A DNA stretch of 64,000 nucleotides from an uncultured Rhodoferax sp. GTDB lineage: Bacteria > Pseudomonadota > Gammaproteobacteria > Burkholderiales > Burkholderiaceae_C. The stretch's first letter is position 1. Each line of letters begins with the position of its first letter. The notes below the pieces were generated by a model. It was not told the origin of the DNA. It saw nothing but the letters and a program-made list of their open reading frames with translations, and ran no database searches. Positions 51,746 to 60,413 of the stretch are shown piece after piece. The stretch lies in the NCBI RefSeq assembly GCF_946221635.1, contig NZ_CAMIHB010000001.1, positions 1-64,000 on the forward strand. The letters are read 5' to 3'. The translations under genes were made by a program, and so were the position numbers.

Positions 51746-52336
51746 CTATTGCAGCAGGGTTTGGGTGAAGGCGTCGATGACGTCCACGTCCGGTTGCAGC
51801 ACGGTGTAGGGGATGCCTTCATGGGCCATGGTGGCGCGCAGGCCACGGTCCACCGCGCGGGCTTGCTCCTCGTCCTGGAAGCGGCCGGTGTGCACATACT
51901 TCTTGTCACCGCGCTCCACGAACACATTGATGTTGTTGTGTTGCCGGTACCACTCCAGGATCTGCGCGCGCGTCTTGGCCACGTCGCAGATGTTCTCGGG
52001 GTAGTTCTGGTTGTAGTAGAGCAGCTGGGGGAGCGAGCACTCGGTAATGAGGAACTGCACCTGCCCGTCGAGCAGGTTGAGCATTTCATACTGGCGCTGG
52101 GCAATGAAGTACTGGTTCTTCAGCACCTCGAAGTTCTGTTGCCAGACCAGGGACTTGGCGTAGTCCGGGATGGTCTCCACCGTGCGGTTGTGCAGGTGCA
52201 GCTTGAGGATGATGGCCGAGGAGATGAGCGACTTGTCACACCCCGGCCCTCCGATCACGTTGATGACCTTGGTGGGGTACAGGCGCATCTTGCTTTCGGG
52301 CAGGGTGTTGGGCACTGTGGTGTAACGCAAGGTCAT
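51746..52336 (-). CDS. AAA-type NTPase with altered Walker A motif
   Basis: A 196-residue P-loop protein of the AAA_28 kind. INVIGGPGCDKSLISSA is the P-loop, but the glycine before lysine is Asp34 (GGPGCDKS instead of GGPGCGKS). VETIPDYAKSL and FLITECSLPQLLYYN match the family's second and third blocks. It may bind nucleotide poorly or act as a nucleoside or nucleotide kinase-like protein. It lies between two Liv-type binding proteins, same strand, 24 bases after the end of the upstream one. Function unknown. Confidence 0.75.
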   Translation of the reverse strand: MTLRYTTVPNTLPESKMRLYPTKVINVIGGPGCDKSLISSAIILKLHLHNRTVETIPDYAKSLVWQQNFEVLKNQYFIAQRQYEMLNLLDGQVQFLITECSLPQLLYYNQNYPENICDVAKTRAQILEWYRQHNNINVFVERGDKKYVHTGRFQDEEQARAVDRGLRATMAHEGIPYTVLQPDVDVIDAFTQTLLQ

Positions 52337-52360
52337 GGTGTGTCTCCAAAGCGGGGCGGC

Positions 52361-53527
52361 TTACCAGTTGTCGGAGCGCATCTGCGACTCCCACAGGCCG
52401 CCATTGGCACTGTACACCCCGATCACGCCGTAGCGCTGTTCGCCCTTGTCATCCCATTTCATGGACCCGGTGACGGGGGCGTAGCCGTCGATCTTGCGCA
52501 GCGTCGCCACGATGTCCTTGGGCTTGGCAGATTCCGCGCGGCGAATGGCGGCGGCGAGCACGTACATGGCATCGTAGGTGTAGTGGCCGGCGTAGGCGGG
52601 ATCGATCTTGTACTTGGCGCGGTACTTGTCGAGGAATGCGCCTCCGGCGGTGAATTCGCGCGCCTCCAGGCTGGGGGAGGTGGCGTAGAGGCCGTTGACC
52701 ATGCCGCTGCCCTTGAGCATGAGCGTGGTCTTGATGGTGTCGCCGCCCAGCACCTTGACGTTGGTGTAGCTCACGGCCTTGAGGGCTTCCATGAGGGCCA
52801 GCACCTGGAAGTCGTTCAGCGTGGTGACGATGATTTCGACGCCGCCTGCCTTGATCTTCTGGGCCAGTTCGTCGAACTTGGTGGTCTTGTCGTCCAGGGA
52901 CTGCTGGAGCACGATTTCCTTCTTGCCCGCCTTGAGCTGGACGCCAGCGCCGGCTGCCAGATCCTTGCCGTAGGGCGTGCCGTCGTCGAGCAGAGCGACC
53001 TTGGTGCCCGCGAACTGCGAGGCCGAGTAGCTGCCGATGGCCTTGGCCTGCAGGGTGTCGTTGCCCACGAGGCGGAAGGTGGTGTCGAAGCCCAGTTGGG
53101 TGAACTTGGGGTTGGTGCAGATGCAGAGTTCGGGAATGCTCTTCTCGGCGTAGATGGGGGCGGCAGCAATGCTCACACCCGAGTTGAGGTGGCCGATGAC
53201 GGCCACGACGCCGGCGTCCACCAGCTGCTTGGCCACTTCCTTGCCGGTTTCGGCGTTGGCCCGGTCATCGACCGCGATGATCTCGATGGTCACCGGCTTG
53301 CCTTTGACCTTGAAGCCCTCTTTGTTGATCTCTTCCGCGGCGAGATTCACGCCATTGAGCAAGTCCTGGCCCAGCGCCGCGAGGTTGCCCGTGAGGGGTT
53401 GAGCCACGCCGATTTTGATGACCGAGGGGGTGGAGTCGCAGCCCTGGATCAGCAGGGTGCTGGAGACAGCAGCAGACACGGCCAGCAGGCTTAGGGCGCG
53501 GCGGTGCAGGGAGAACAGTTGCATCAT
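52361..53527 (-). CDS. Branched-chain amino acid-type ABC transporter binding protein, second copy
   Basis: A 388-residue type-1 periplasmic binding protein with a hydrophobic N-terminus ending LIQGCDS, so possibly a lipoprotein. AQPLTGNLAALGQDLLNGVNLA and AVIGHLNSGVSIAAAPIYAEK are LivK-like. It is similar to, but not close to, the protein at 50390. AAGGA lies 5 bases before the ATG. No transport partners are in the window. Confidence 0.9.
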   Translation of the reverse strand: MMQLFSLHRRALSLLAVSAAVSSTLLIQGCDSTPSVIKIGVAQPLTGNLAALGQDLLNGVNLAAEEINKEGFKVKGKPVTIEIIAVDDRANAETGKEVAKQLVDAGVVAVIGHLNSGVSIAAAPIYAEKSIPELCICTNPKFTQLGFDTTFRLVGNDTLQAKAIGSYSASQFAGTKVALLDDGTPYGKDLAAGAGVQLKAGKKEIVLQQSLDDKTTKFDELAQKIKAGGVEIIVTTLNDFQVLALMEALKAVSYTNVKVLGGDTIKTTLMLKGSGMVNGLYATSPSLEAREFTAGGAFLDKYRAKYKIDPAYAGHYTYDAMYVLAAAIRRAESAKPKDIVATLRKIDGYAPVTGSMKWDDKGEQRYGVIGVYSANGGLWESQMRSDNW

Positions 53528-53623
53528 GGGGTTCCTTGTAAGGAGAAGAGGTGGATTGTAGGGAGCAGCCTACGCAACCCCCATGCCACCCAGCCTGTGG
53601 TTTACCCTAGCGGCGCCCTTGGC

Positions 53624-54457
53624 CTACATCGCCTTGAAGCGGTGGGCGTAGAGGCGGCTGACGGGGAGTTTTTCGCTGCGGTGGTGCAGGGTGAGGCTCA
53701 GGCGGCCGGCCTCGTCGCGGTTGACGCTGCGGATGGCGGCGGCCCGCACCACGGTGCCGCGGTGGGTCTGCCAGAACTGGTGGGCGTCGAGCTGGGGCAG
53801 CAGTTCCTTGAGCGGGGTGCGCAGCAGGTACTCGTGCGTGGCGGTGAGCACGCGCAGGTACTTGTCCGCCGCTTCCAGATAGACCACTTCGGCCACGGGC
53901 ACCAGGTGGATGCTGTTGCCCACGCTGGCCTGCAGCACATGCAGCGGCGCCGCGGGGGCGGTTGCGGCAGGCTGGGCCAGCAGGCCGCGCAGCTGGGCCA
54001 GGGTAGCTTCCAGCGCCTGCTGCGGGTTTGCTATGGTTTCTGTAGCTGCTGGCGCATATTGGGCGAGGGCCAGCTGCAGTTTGGCTACGGTTTTCTGCAG
54101 GCGCTGGGCCTGTACCGGCTTGAGCAGGTAGTCCACCGCCTCGGCCTCGAAGGCCTGCACGGCGTACTGGTCGTAGGCGGTCACAAACACCAGCGCGGGA
54201 AAAGGTCGCGCTTTGGGGCCCTCGGTGGGCCAGGCGTCGGCGAGCTCGGCCGCAGCCTCCAGCCCGCTCTGGCCGGGCATGCGGATGTCGAAGAACAGCA
54301 CGTCGGGTTGCAGCTCCAGCGCTGCCGATACGGCGGAGGTGCCGTCGCCCACGGTGCGCAACACCTGCAGCGCGGGCCAGGCGCGGGCCAGTTCGGCCTG
54401 CAGGGCCTGGGCCAGCAGGGGTTCGTCTTCGGCGATCAGGGCGGTGGCCGGACTCAT
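53624..54457 (-). CDS. LytTR-family response regulator
   Basis: A 277-residue regulator. The receiver (residues 1-125) has the acidic pair in IAEDEP, the phosphoacceptor Asp in FFDIRMPG, and VTAYDQYA and LLKPV. The LytTR DNA-binding domain at the C-terminus starts around VGNSIHLVPVAEVVYLEA. The linker between them (about 128-145, with LALAQYAPAATETIANPQ) is encoded by a two-hairpin repeat inserted in the gene without breaking the frame. It overlaps the kinase gene by 4 bases (ATGA), so the two are co-translated. Targets unknown. Confidence 0.93.
   Translation of the reverse strand: MSPATALIAEDEPLLAQALQAELARAWPALQVLRTVGDGTSAVSAALELQPDVLFFDIRMPGQSGLEAAAELADAWPTEGPKARPFPALVFVTAYDQYAVQAFEAEAVDYLLKPVQAQRLQKTVAKLQLALAQYAPAATETIANPQQALEATLAQLRGLLAQPAATAPAAPLHVLQASVGNSIHLVPVAEVVYLEAADKYLRVLTATHEYLLRTPLKELLPQLDAHQFWQTHRGTVVRAAAIRSVNRDEAGRLSLTLHHRSEKLPVSRLYAHRFKAM
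54027..54071 (-). repeat. Two-hairpin repeat, copy 11 (inside a coding sequence)
   Basis: On the minus strand: GGCCCTCGCCC, AATATGCGCCAGCA, then GCTACAGAAACCATAGCAAAC. It lies wholly within the response regulator gene and supplies the linker between receiver and LytTR domains. Confidence 0.85.
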
Positions 54458-55515
54458 GGTTTTAAGGGAAAAGTGATGCTAGCCCTCGTGCCCTCTGCGC
54501 GGGAAGCTATGATTTTGATAGTGCCCTGCGTGCCATAGGTGGTGGCCAGGCGTTCGCGCACCTGTTGCAGTCCGAAGCCGGAACCCGCGCGCGGTCCGGA
54601 GGCGTCCAGGTCCATGCCCAGTCCGGTGTCGTCCACCGCCAGGCGCAGCAGCGCGCCCTCCTGGCTGGCACGCACGGTGATGCGCCCGCCCTCGACCTTG
54701 GGCTCCAGCCCGTGCTGGATGCTGTTTTCCACCAGAGGCTGCAGCAGCAGGGGCGGCACCGGTTGCGTCGCCAGCGCCTCGGGCAGCTCCAGCGCAAACT
54801 GCAGGCGCGGCCCCATGCGGATGGCCATGAGTTCCAGATAGTCCTGCAGGCGGGCAAATTCGTCCTGCAGGGTGTGCGGGCGATCGGCGTCGGCGCGCGA
54901 GGCGCGCAGCGTCGCGCGCAGGTAGGCAATCATGTGGTCCAGCATGGTCTGGGCGCGCTGCGGGTCCACTCCGATCAGGGCACGCAGATTGGCCAGGGTG
55001 TTGAACAGCATGTGCGGCTCCAGCTGCGCCTCCAGCAGCCGCAGCCGCGCCTCGGCCGCCTGGTGGCCGGCCTCGGTCATCTTGCGCTGCAGGTAGGCGC
55101 TCTTGTTGAGCGTGTAGAAGTAGTAGGTGCCTATCGTGCCGGCGGTCAGCGTGATGAGCACGCTGTTGCGCAGGTCCACCGCGCGGTCGGGGATGGGGTA
55201 GCCGGCGTACCAGCCGAAGGTGCGGCACAGGGTGTCGGCCACGAAGTTGCCCAGGAAGTAGCCCGCCACAATGCCCCCCGCCATCAGCAGGAAGCCCGGC
55301 ACACCAGTGGGCCAGCCGGTTTCGGCGGCCGAGGGGAACAGGTGGCGCCCCAGGTCGATGATGGCCCAGATGATGGTGCCAATGGCCATGGAATAGGCCA
55401 CCAGCGGGGTATAGGGCTTCTCGGGCTGGAAGGCGTACTGCAGCGTGGCAATGGCCAGGCAGAAGGCCCAGGTCTGCAGCAGGTGCTGCAGTTTGTTGAT
55501 GCCGTCCCAGCGCAT
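54454..55515 (-). CDS. LytS-type sensor histidine kinase
   Basis: A 353-residue membrane kinase with about four hydrophobic helices (residues 15-150). The His_kinase box is LEAQLEPHMLFNTLANL, with the phospho-His in EPH. The N-box is VENSIQHGLEPK, and DDTGLGMD and GSGFGLQQVRERL form the ATP lid. The C-terminal 15 or so residues (TIKIIASRAEGTRASITF) are encoded by a repeat element. It phosphorylates the regulator encoded 4 bases overlapping downstream. Signal unknown. Confidence 0.92.
   Translation of the reverse strand: MRWDGINKLQHLLQTWAFCLAIATLQYAFQPEKPYTPLVAYSMAIGTIIWAIIDLGRHLFPSAAETGWPTGVPGFLLMAGGIVAGYFLGNFVADTLCRTFGWYAGYPIPDRAVDLRNSVLITLTAGTIGTYYFYTLNKSAYLQRKMTEAGHQAAEARLRLLEAQLEPHMLFNTLANLRALIGVDPQRAQTMLDHMIAYLRATLRASRADADRPHTLQDEFARLQDYLELMAIRMGPRLQFALELPEALATQPVPPLLLQPLVENSIQHGLEPKVEGGRITVRASQEGALLRLAVDDTGLGMDLDASGPRAGSGFGLQQVRERLATTYGTQGTIKIIASRAEGTRASITFPLKP
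54478..54523 (+). repeat. Two-hairpin repeat, copy 12 (inside a coding sequence)
   Basis: GCTAGCCCTCGTG, CTGCGCGGGA, then GCTAT-GATTTTG-ATAG. It is more diverged than the others and lies within the 3' end of the kinase gene. Confidence 0.7.
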
Positions 55516-55527
55516 GGTGGGGTGGCC

Positions 55528-55824
55528 TCAGCGCTCGCGCTGGGCGCGCTCAATGCGTTCGCGCTCGCGCTGCACCATGCGCTCGCGCAGGCTGGAGCCG
55601 CTGCCCAGCACAAAGACCGACACGCCATGCAGCACCAGGCCCAGGCCCCAGCCCAGCAGCGGGCCCAGAGACCAGGGGCGCGAGCCGAAGGCGTACTGCG
55701 ACATGGAGAACATCAGCAGATTGACCAGCACATAGACCGTGGCATGGATGTACCAGCCCAGTTTGGCACTGGCGCGCTTGCGCGCCAGGTGGTCGATTTC
55801 TTCGGGGCTCAGGGGCTGGGACAT
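55528..55824 (-). CDS. 2TM-domain protein
   Basis: A 98-residue protein with two hydrophobic helices (about 23-45 and 55-75) flanked by charged ends. LGWYIHATVYVLVNLLMF fits the 2TM family, often found with LytTR kinases. The C-terminus is strongly charged (RERMVQRERERIERAQRER). ATG 55824 is chosen over 55836. It is part of the same operon as the kinase, 12 bases upstream of it. Confidence 0.85.
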   Translation of the reverse strand: MSQPLSPEEIDHLARKRASAKLGWYIHATVYVLVNLLMFSMSQYAFGSRPWSLGPLLGWGLGLVLHGVSVFVLGSGSSLRERMVQRERERIERAQRER

Positions 55825-55837
55825 GGTGGAAGGCATT

Positions 55838-56290
55838 CTATAGAGCGCACAGGGGCAGGCCCAGGTTCAGCAGGGGCTCGTGGCAGCCCAACCACTGGCC
55901 CCAGACCAATTGGCCCAGGTAGCGCCCGGGGGCGAGGGCAAACGCCCCCGCGCCCAGGCAGCCGCCGAAGTACAGGCCCAGCATGGTCTTGCGGTGGGCG
56001 CGGATGTTGTGGTGCGCCAGGTACCAGAAGGCACCGAAGAGCCCGAACAGGGTGAGCGGGATGAACAGATGGATGGGCGAGAAGCCCCACAGATTGGGCA
56101 TCTGGTAGTCGCGGATGAACAGGGCTGACAGCGCCGCCACCAGCATCAGGGTGACCCAGGCGTAGCCGATGGCGCGGTGCAGGCGGGGGCGCTGGGTGGC
56201 GCCCTGGCGCGCCCAGAGGGCGATGGGCCCCAGTGCGGCGGCGGCCAGTGCGGCGCTCATGTGGATGGCGATGACGGGGGTGAGTTGCAT
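55838..56290 (-). CDS. DUF2306 membrane protein
   Basis: A 150-residue protein with about four helices. AIHMSAALAAAALGPIALWAR and the IRAHRKTMLGLYFGG segment (His-Arg, membrane-edge) are typical of DUF2306. Function unknown. It is the second gene of the LytTR operon. Confidence 0.8.
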   Translation of the reverse strand: MQLTPVIAIHMSAALAAAALGPIALWARQGATQRPRLHRAIGYAWVTLMLVAALSALFIRDYQMPNLWGFSPIHLFIPLTLFGLFGAFWYLAHHNIRAHRKTMLGLYFGGCLGAGAFALAPGRYLGQLVWGQWLGCHEPLLNLGLPLCAL

Positions 56291-56305
56291 GGCGGTACTC
56301 CGGGC

Positions 56306-56842
56306 TCAGATTGAGGCGCGCGAGGGCTGGGGGGCTCCATGCCAGCGGGCATCGGTTTGAGCGGCCAGGCGCCAGAGGCGGATGGCGCGGCCCACCAGCA
56401 CACCGCTGCACAGGCCAAACAGCGCGCTCACGCCCACCGCTATGGGCGTGTATTGCAGCAGGGCCGGGTGGAGTGCCTGGGTGGCGCCCACGGCGTACTT
56501 GGTGATGAAGATGGTCATCATCAGGCCCAGCGGTACCCAGCTGCCCGGCAGCGTGAAGCGTTCGCTGGCCAGGTCATAGCGGGTGCCCTCGGCCAGCGGG
56601 CGCTGCTGCACCCACCAGGCCACACTGAGGGCCACCTTGAACCACACGAGCAAGGCCAGTACCTGGCCGCCAAAAGCCTGGGCCGTTCCCATGAGGGACA
56701 GGCCCACCAGAAGCAGCGGCACCATGGTGATGCGGCGCAGGCTGGCCTGCTGGGTCAGCGTCTGGCGCAGGCCCAGAAAGAGGAGGGCGGCCAGCAGGGG
56801 CCAGACCCAGAAAGGCGTGTGGGTGATGAGGGGGGTGTACAT
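56306..56842 (-). CDS. DUF6622-like membrane protein
   Basis: A 178-residue protein with about five helices. ITHTPFWVWPLLAALLFLGLRQ at the start is typical. First gene of the operon running to 53624. Upstream lies 199 bases to macA (divergent), a small promoter region with nothing else recognised. Confidence 0.75.
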   Translation of the reverse strand: MYTPLITHTPFWVWPLLAALLFLGLRQTLTQQASLRRITMVPLLLVGLSLMGTAQAFGGQVLALLVWFKVALSVAWWVQQRPLAEGTRYDLASERFTLPGSWVPLGLMMTIFITKYAVGATQALHPALLQYTPIAVGVSALFGLCSGVLVGRAIRLWRLAAQTDARWHGAPQPSRASI

Positions 56843-57041
56843 GGCAGGTGTCCTCCGTCCGTGGTGATGGCGGCACTGTGCCGGCCCGGGCGGCCGGCGC
56901 CCAGTGGGGAGCGACGAAATGCATCTTGGTGGGTGCGAAATGCAGAAAGGCGGCGCCAGATGCGGGCGGTTTTCAGGGTTGGGGCCGGGGGCATGGCCGT
57001 GCCGTCACGGCTGCGCCATGGGGGCTTTCTAGAATCGGGGC

Positions 57042-58409
57042 ATGAACAAGATACGGTTAGTCAGCGCGGTGGTGCTGGTGGTGGCGCTGGGTGCGGGCGC
57101 CTGGTGGTGGATACAGCACAACGCGGGCCCCGCGGTGGCCTACCGCACGGCGCCCATCACCCGCGGCCCGCTGCAGGCGACGGTGGCGGCTAGCGGCGCA
57201 GTCAGCCCGGTGTCGCAGGTCAGCGTGGGGACCCAGGTGAGCGGCCAGATCCGCGAGGTGCTGGTGGACTTCAACGACGAGGTGAAGGCGGGCCAGCTCA
57301 TCGCCCAGATCGATCCCGAGACGTTTGAATACCGCGTGCGCTCGGCCCAGGCCGACGTGGACGCCGCGCGCGCGGCCGTGCTCACGGCCCAGGCCAGTGC
57401 GGCGGCCGCGCAGACCCAGGTCTCGCGTGCGCAGGTAGACCTGGACGAGGCGCGCCGCGATTTCGAGCGCAAGCAAAGCCTGGTGGAAAAGCAGTTCATC
57501 ACCCAGAGCGAGGCCGACAAGGCGCGCGCCTTGGTGAATACCAGTAACGAGGCCCTCAAGGCGGTGCAGGCCCAGGTGGGCGTGGCCCAGGCCCAGGTGA
57601 AGACGGCGCAGGCCAATGTGGCCCAGCGCGAGGCGGCGCTGGCCCAGGCCCGTATTGACCTGGCGCGCACCCGCATCACGTCGCCCGTCAATGGCATCGT
57701 CATCAAACGCACCATCGAGCGCGGGCAGACCGTGGCCAGCAGCCTGCAGGCGCCCGAGCTGTTTGTGATCGCGCAGAACCTGTCGGACATGCAGGTGGAG
57801 GCGGCCATCGACGAGAGCGATGTGGGCCGCCTGCAGCCGGGGCAGAAGGCCAGTTTCAATGTGGACGCCTTCCCTGGGCAAACCTTTCAGGGTGAGATTC
57901 GCCAGGTGCGCAAGGCGGCGACCAATGTGGCCAATGTGGTGACCTATGTGGCCATCGTGCGCTTTGCCAACAGCGACGGCAAGTTGCTGCCGGGCATGAC
58001 GGCCAATGTGCGCGTGGTGACCGACCAGCGGGAGAACGTGTTGCGTGTGCCCAATGCGGCACTGCGCATGCGCATCGAGGGCGTGGAGCCCGCAGCTCCC
58101 CCGGTCTCGGCGGCTGCTGTGTCTTCATCGCCCACTGCCTCGGCACCGGCGGGTGCGGCGTCCGGCCCCGAGGCGCGCCGCAAGGGCCCGCCCAACCGTA
58201 GCCGTGTCTACGTGCTGGGGGCGGATGGCAAGCCGGTGGCCTATGCGGTGCGCGCCGGCGTGTCCGACGGCAGCACCACCGAGTTGCTGCTGTGGCCCAA
58301 CAGCCCGGCGGCAACGGCCCTGGTCGAAGGCACGGAAGTGGTGATTGGCACCCAGAGCAGCGCCGTGCCCAGTGGCGCACGCCCCGGCGGCCCCCGCGCG
58401 CCGTTCTAG
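57042..58409 (+). CDS. macA: MacA-type periplasmic adaptor of an efflux system
   Basis: A 455-residue adaptor linking an inner-membrane ABC exporter to an outer-membrane channel. An N-terminal anchor helix (5-24) leads to a barrel-sandwich domain (GTQVSGQIREVLVDFNDEVKAG) and a long alpha-hairpin coiled coil (about 95-200, rich in AQAQ and QTQV). ITSPVNGIVIKRTIERGQTV closes the lipoyl-like domain. The C-terminal domain has an unusual Ala/Pro/Ser insertion (about 350-385). No outer-membrane factor gene is nearby. It is first of three genes. Confidence 0.92.
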   Translation: MNKIRLVSAVVLVVALGAGAWWWIQHNAGPAVAYRTAPITRGPLQATVAASGAVSPVSQVSVGTQVSGQIREVLVDFNDEVKAGQLIAQIDPETFEYRVRSAQADVDAARAAVLTAQASAAAAQTQVSRAQVDLDEARRDFERKQSLVEKQFITQSEADKARALVNTSNEALKAVQAQVGVAQAQVKTAQANVAQREAALAQARIDLARTRITSPVNGIVIKRTIERGQTVASSLQAPELFVIAQNLSDMQVEAAIDESDVGRLQPGQKASFNVDAFPGQTFQGEIRQVRKAATNVANVVTYVAIVRFANSDGKLLPGMTANVRVVTDQRENVLRVPNAALRMRIEGVEPAAPPVSAAAVSSSPTASAPAGAASGPEARRKGPPNRSRVYVLGADGKPVAYAVRAGVSDGSTTELLLWPNSPAATALVEGTEVVIGTQSSAVPSGARPGGPRAPF

Positions 58410-58421
58410 AGGACCCAGGGC

Positions 58422-59114
58422 ATGCACACGGCCACCGCGCTCATTGCGGCGCGTGACTTGACCAAGACCTACACCATGGGCGACCAGACGGTGCACGCCC
58501 TGCGCGGCGTGTCGCTGGACATTGCGGAGGGCGAGATGGTGGCCATCATGGGCGCCTCGGGTTCGGGCAAGTCCACGCTCATGAACATCCTGGGCTGCCT
58601 GGACCAGCCCAGCACGGGCAGCTACCACCTGGCGGGCGAGGCCGTGCAGGCCATGGCGGCCGACGCGCTGGCCAGCATCCGCAACCGGCGCATCGGCTTT
58701 GTGTTCCAGCAGTTCAACCTGTTGCCGCGCACCAGTGCGCTGGAGAACGTGGAGCTGCCCATGGTCTACGCCGGTGTGCCTGCGGCCCAGCGCCAAGCGC
58801 GGGCCCGCGCCGCGCTGGAGCGCGTGGGCCTGGGCCAGCGCAGCAGCCACACGCCGGCGGAACTCTCGGGTGGGCAGCAGCAGCGCGTGGCGATTGCGCG
58901 CGCGCTGGTGAACAACCCCCAACTCATCCTGGCCGACGAGCCCACGGGCGCGCTGGATTCGCAGACCAGCGAAGACATCATGCAGCTGCTGGCGGACCTC
59001 AACCGCCAGGGCATGACGGTGGTGCTGGTCACGCACGAGGCCGATATCGCCGCCTGGGCCCGGCGCCGGCTGGTGTTCAAGGACGGGCACATCGTGGAGG
59101 ACGTGCAGCAATGA
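58422..59114 (+). CDS. MacB-type ABC transporter ATPase
   Basis: A 230-residue ATP-binding subunit (LolD/MacB/FtsE group). Walker A GASGSGKST, Q-loop FVFQQFN, signature LSGGQQQRVAIARAL, Walker B LILADEPTGALD and H-loop VLVTHEADIA are all intact. It is separate from the permease, unlike fused E. coli MacB. Its stop overlaps the permease start (ATGA). Confidence 0.95.
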   Translation: MHTATALIAARDLTKTYTMGDQTVHALRGVSLDIAEGEMVAIMGASGSGKSTLMNILGCLDQPSTGSYHLAGEAVQAMAADALASIRNRRIGFVFQQFNLLPRTSALENVELPMVYAGVPAAQRQARARAALERVGLGQRSSHTPAELSGGQQQRVAIARALVNNPQLILADEPTGALDSQTSEDIMQLLADLNRQGMTVVLVTHEADIAAWARRRLVFKDGHIVEDVQQ

Positions 59115-60346
59115 ACAGTTTTGCGGCATTGCGCAGCGCCTTGCGCGCCCTGGCTGCGAACACCTTGCGCAGCATGCTCACCATGCTGGGCATCATCATC
59201 GGCGTGGCCGCTGTCATCACCATGGTGGCGGTGGGGCAGGGCGCGACGGCGCGGGTGCAGGAGCAGATGAAGGGCCTGGGTTCCAACATCATGCTGGTGC
59301 TGCCCGGTGGCGTGTCGCAGGCCGGCGTGCGCCTGGGCGCGCAGACGCGCCAGCGCCTGACCGAGGAAGACGCGCTGGCGATTGCACTGGAGATTCCCGA
59401 GGTGCAGGTGGCCGCGCCCACGTCGCGCACCACGGGCCAGCTGGTGGTGGGCAATACCAACTGGGGTAGCAGCATCATCGGTGTGAACAACGACTACCTG
59501 GAGGCGCGCGACTGGCCGCTGGCCAGCGGGCGCATGTTCGACGCGGCCGAGCTGTCCGGTTCGGCCAAGGTGGCCTGGATTGGCAGCACGGTGGCGCGCG
59601 AGCTGTTTGGTGATGCCGACCCGGTGGACCAGGTCATGCGGGTGCGCAACATCCCCATCACGGTCATCGGCGTGCTGGCGCCCAAGGGGCAGAACGCACA
59701 AGGTCAGGACCAGGACGATGTGGTGATGATTCCGCTGGGCACGCTGCGCAACCGCATCTGGGGCGGGGATGCGACCAGTCGCCTCAAGCGGGTGGGGGGC
59801 ATCAACGTGAAGGTGCGCGACGGTCAGGACATGAAGGCGGTGGAGGAGAGCATCAAGAGCCTGCTGCGCCAGCGCTTCAAGGTGCAGGAGGGTGTGGAAG
59901 ACCCGTTCGTGGTGCGCAACCTGACCGAGATCCTGCAGGCGCAGGAAGAGTCCAGCCGCGTGATGACGCTGTTGCTGGCTGCGGTGGCCGGCATCAGCCT
60001 GGTGATCGGCGGCATCGGCATCATGAACATCATGCTGGTGAGCGTGACCGAACGCACCCGCGAGATCGGCCTGCGCATGGCCGTGGGCGCACGCGGCCGC
60101 GACATCCTGGCGCAGTTCTTGATCGAAGCGGTAACGCTCAGCGTGCTGGGCGGCGCCATCGGCGTGGCGTTGGGCGCGGTGGCGACCTGGGCCGTGGGGC
60201 ACTTTGCGGGCTGGCAGGTGTCCCTCAGCGCGGGCGCCGTGGTGTTGGCGGTGGGTTTTTCGGGGCTGGTGGGCGTGTTCTTCGGCTACTACCCCGCACG
60301 CCGGGCTGCCAAACTGTTACCCATCCAGGCGCTTCGCTATGAATAA
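59111..60346 (+). CDS. MacB-type ABC transporter permease
   Basis: A 411-residue membrane subunit of the MacB type. One helix near the N-terminus (about 23-45), a large periplasmic domain, and three helices at the C-terminus. LRSMLTMLGIIIGVAAVITMVA and GGIGIMNIMLVSVTERTREIGLRMAVG are hallmark segments. It exports macrolides, lipopeptides or other substrates; which ones is unknown. The last codons (about ALRYE and the stop) are in a repeat element. Confidence 0.94.
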   Translation: MNSFAALRSALRALAANTLRSMLTMLGIIIGVAAVITMVAVGQGATARVQEQMKGLGSNIMLVLPGGVSQAGVRLGAQTRQRLTEEDALAIALEIPEVQVAAPTSRTTGQLVVGNTNWGSSIIGVNNDYLEARDWPLASGRMFDAAELSGSAKVAWIGSTVARELFGDADPVDQVMRVRNIPITVIGVLAPKGQNAQGQDQDDVVMIPLGTLRNRIWGGDATSRLKRVGGINVKVRDGQDMKAVEESIKSLLRQRFKVQEGVEDPFVVRNLTEILQAQEESSRVMTLLLAAVAGISLVIGGIGIMNIMLVSVTERTREIGLRMAVGARGRDILAQFLIEAVTLSVLGGAIGVALGAVATWAVGHFAGWQVSLSAGAVVLAVGFSGLVGVFFGYYPARRAAKLLPIQALRYE

Positions 60347-60384
60347 GTGAGCTGCTCGCGCAGATAATACGAGGGCTGGAGCCC
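60336..60384 (-). repeat. Two-hairpin repeat, copy 13
   Basis: On the minus strand: GGGCTCCAGCCC, then GTATTATCTGCGCGAGCAG, then GCTCAC..ATAGC. The stop codon of the MacB-type permease lies inside it. Confidence 0.82.
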
Positions 60385-60413
60385 TATTTGTTTCTAACAC
60401 TGGAGTACGTATC

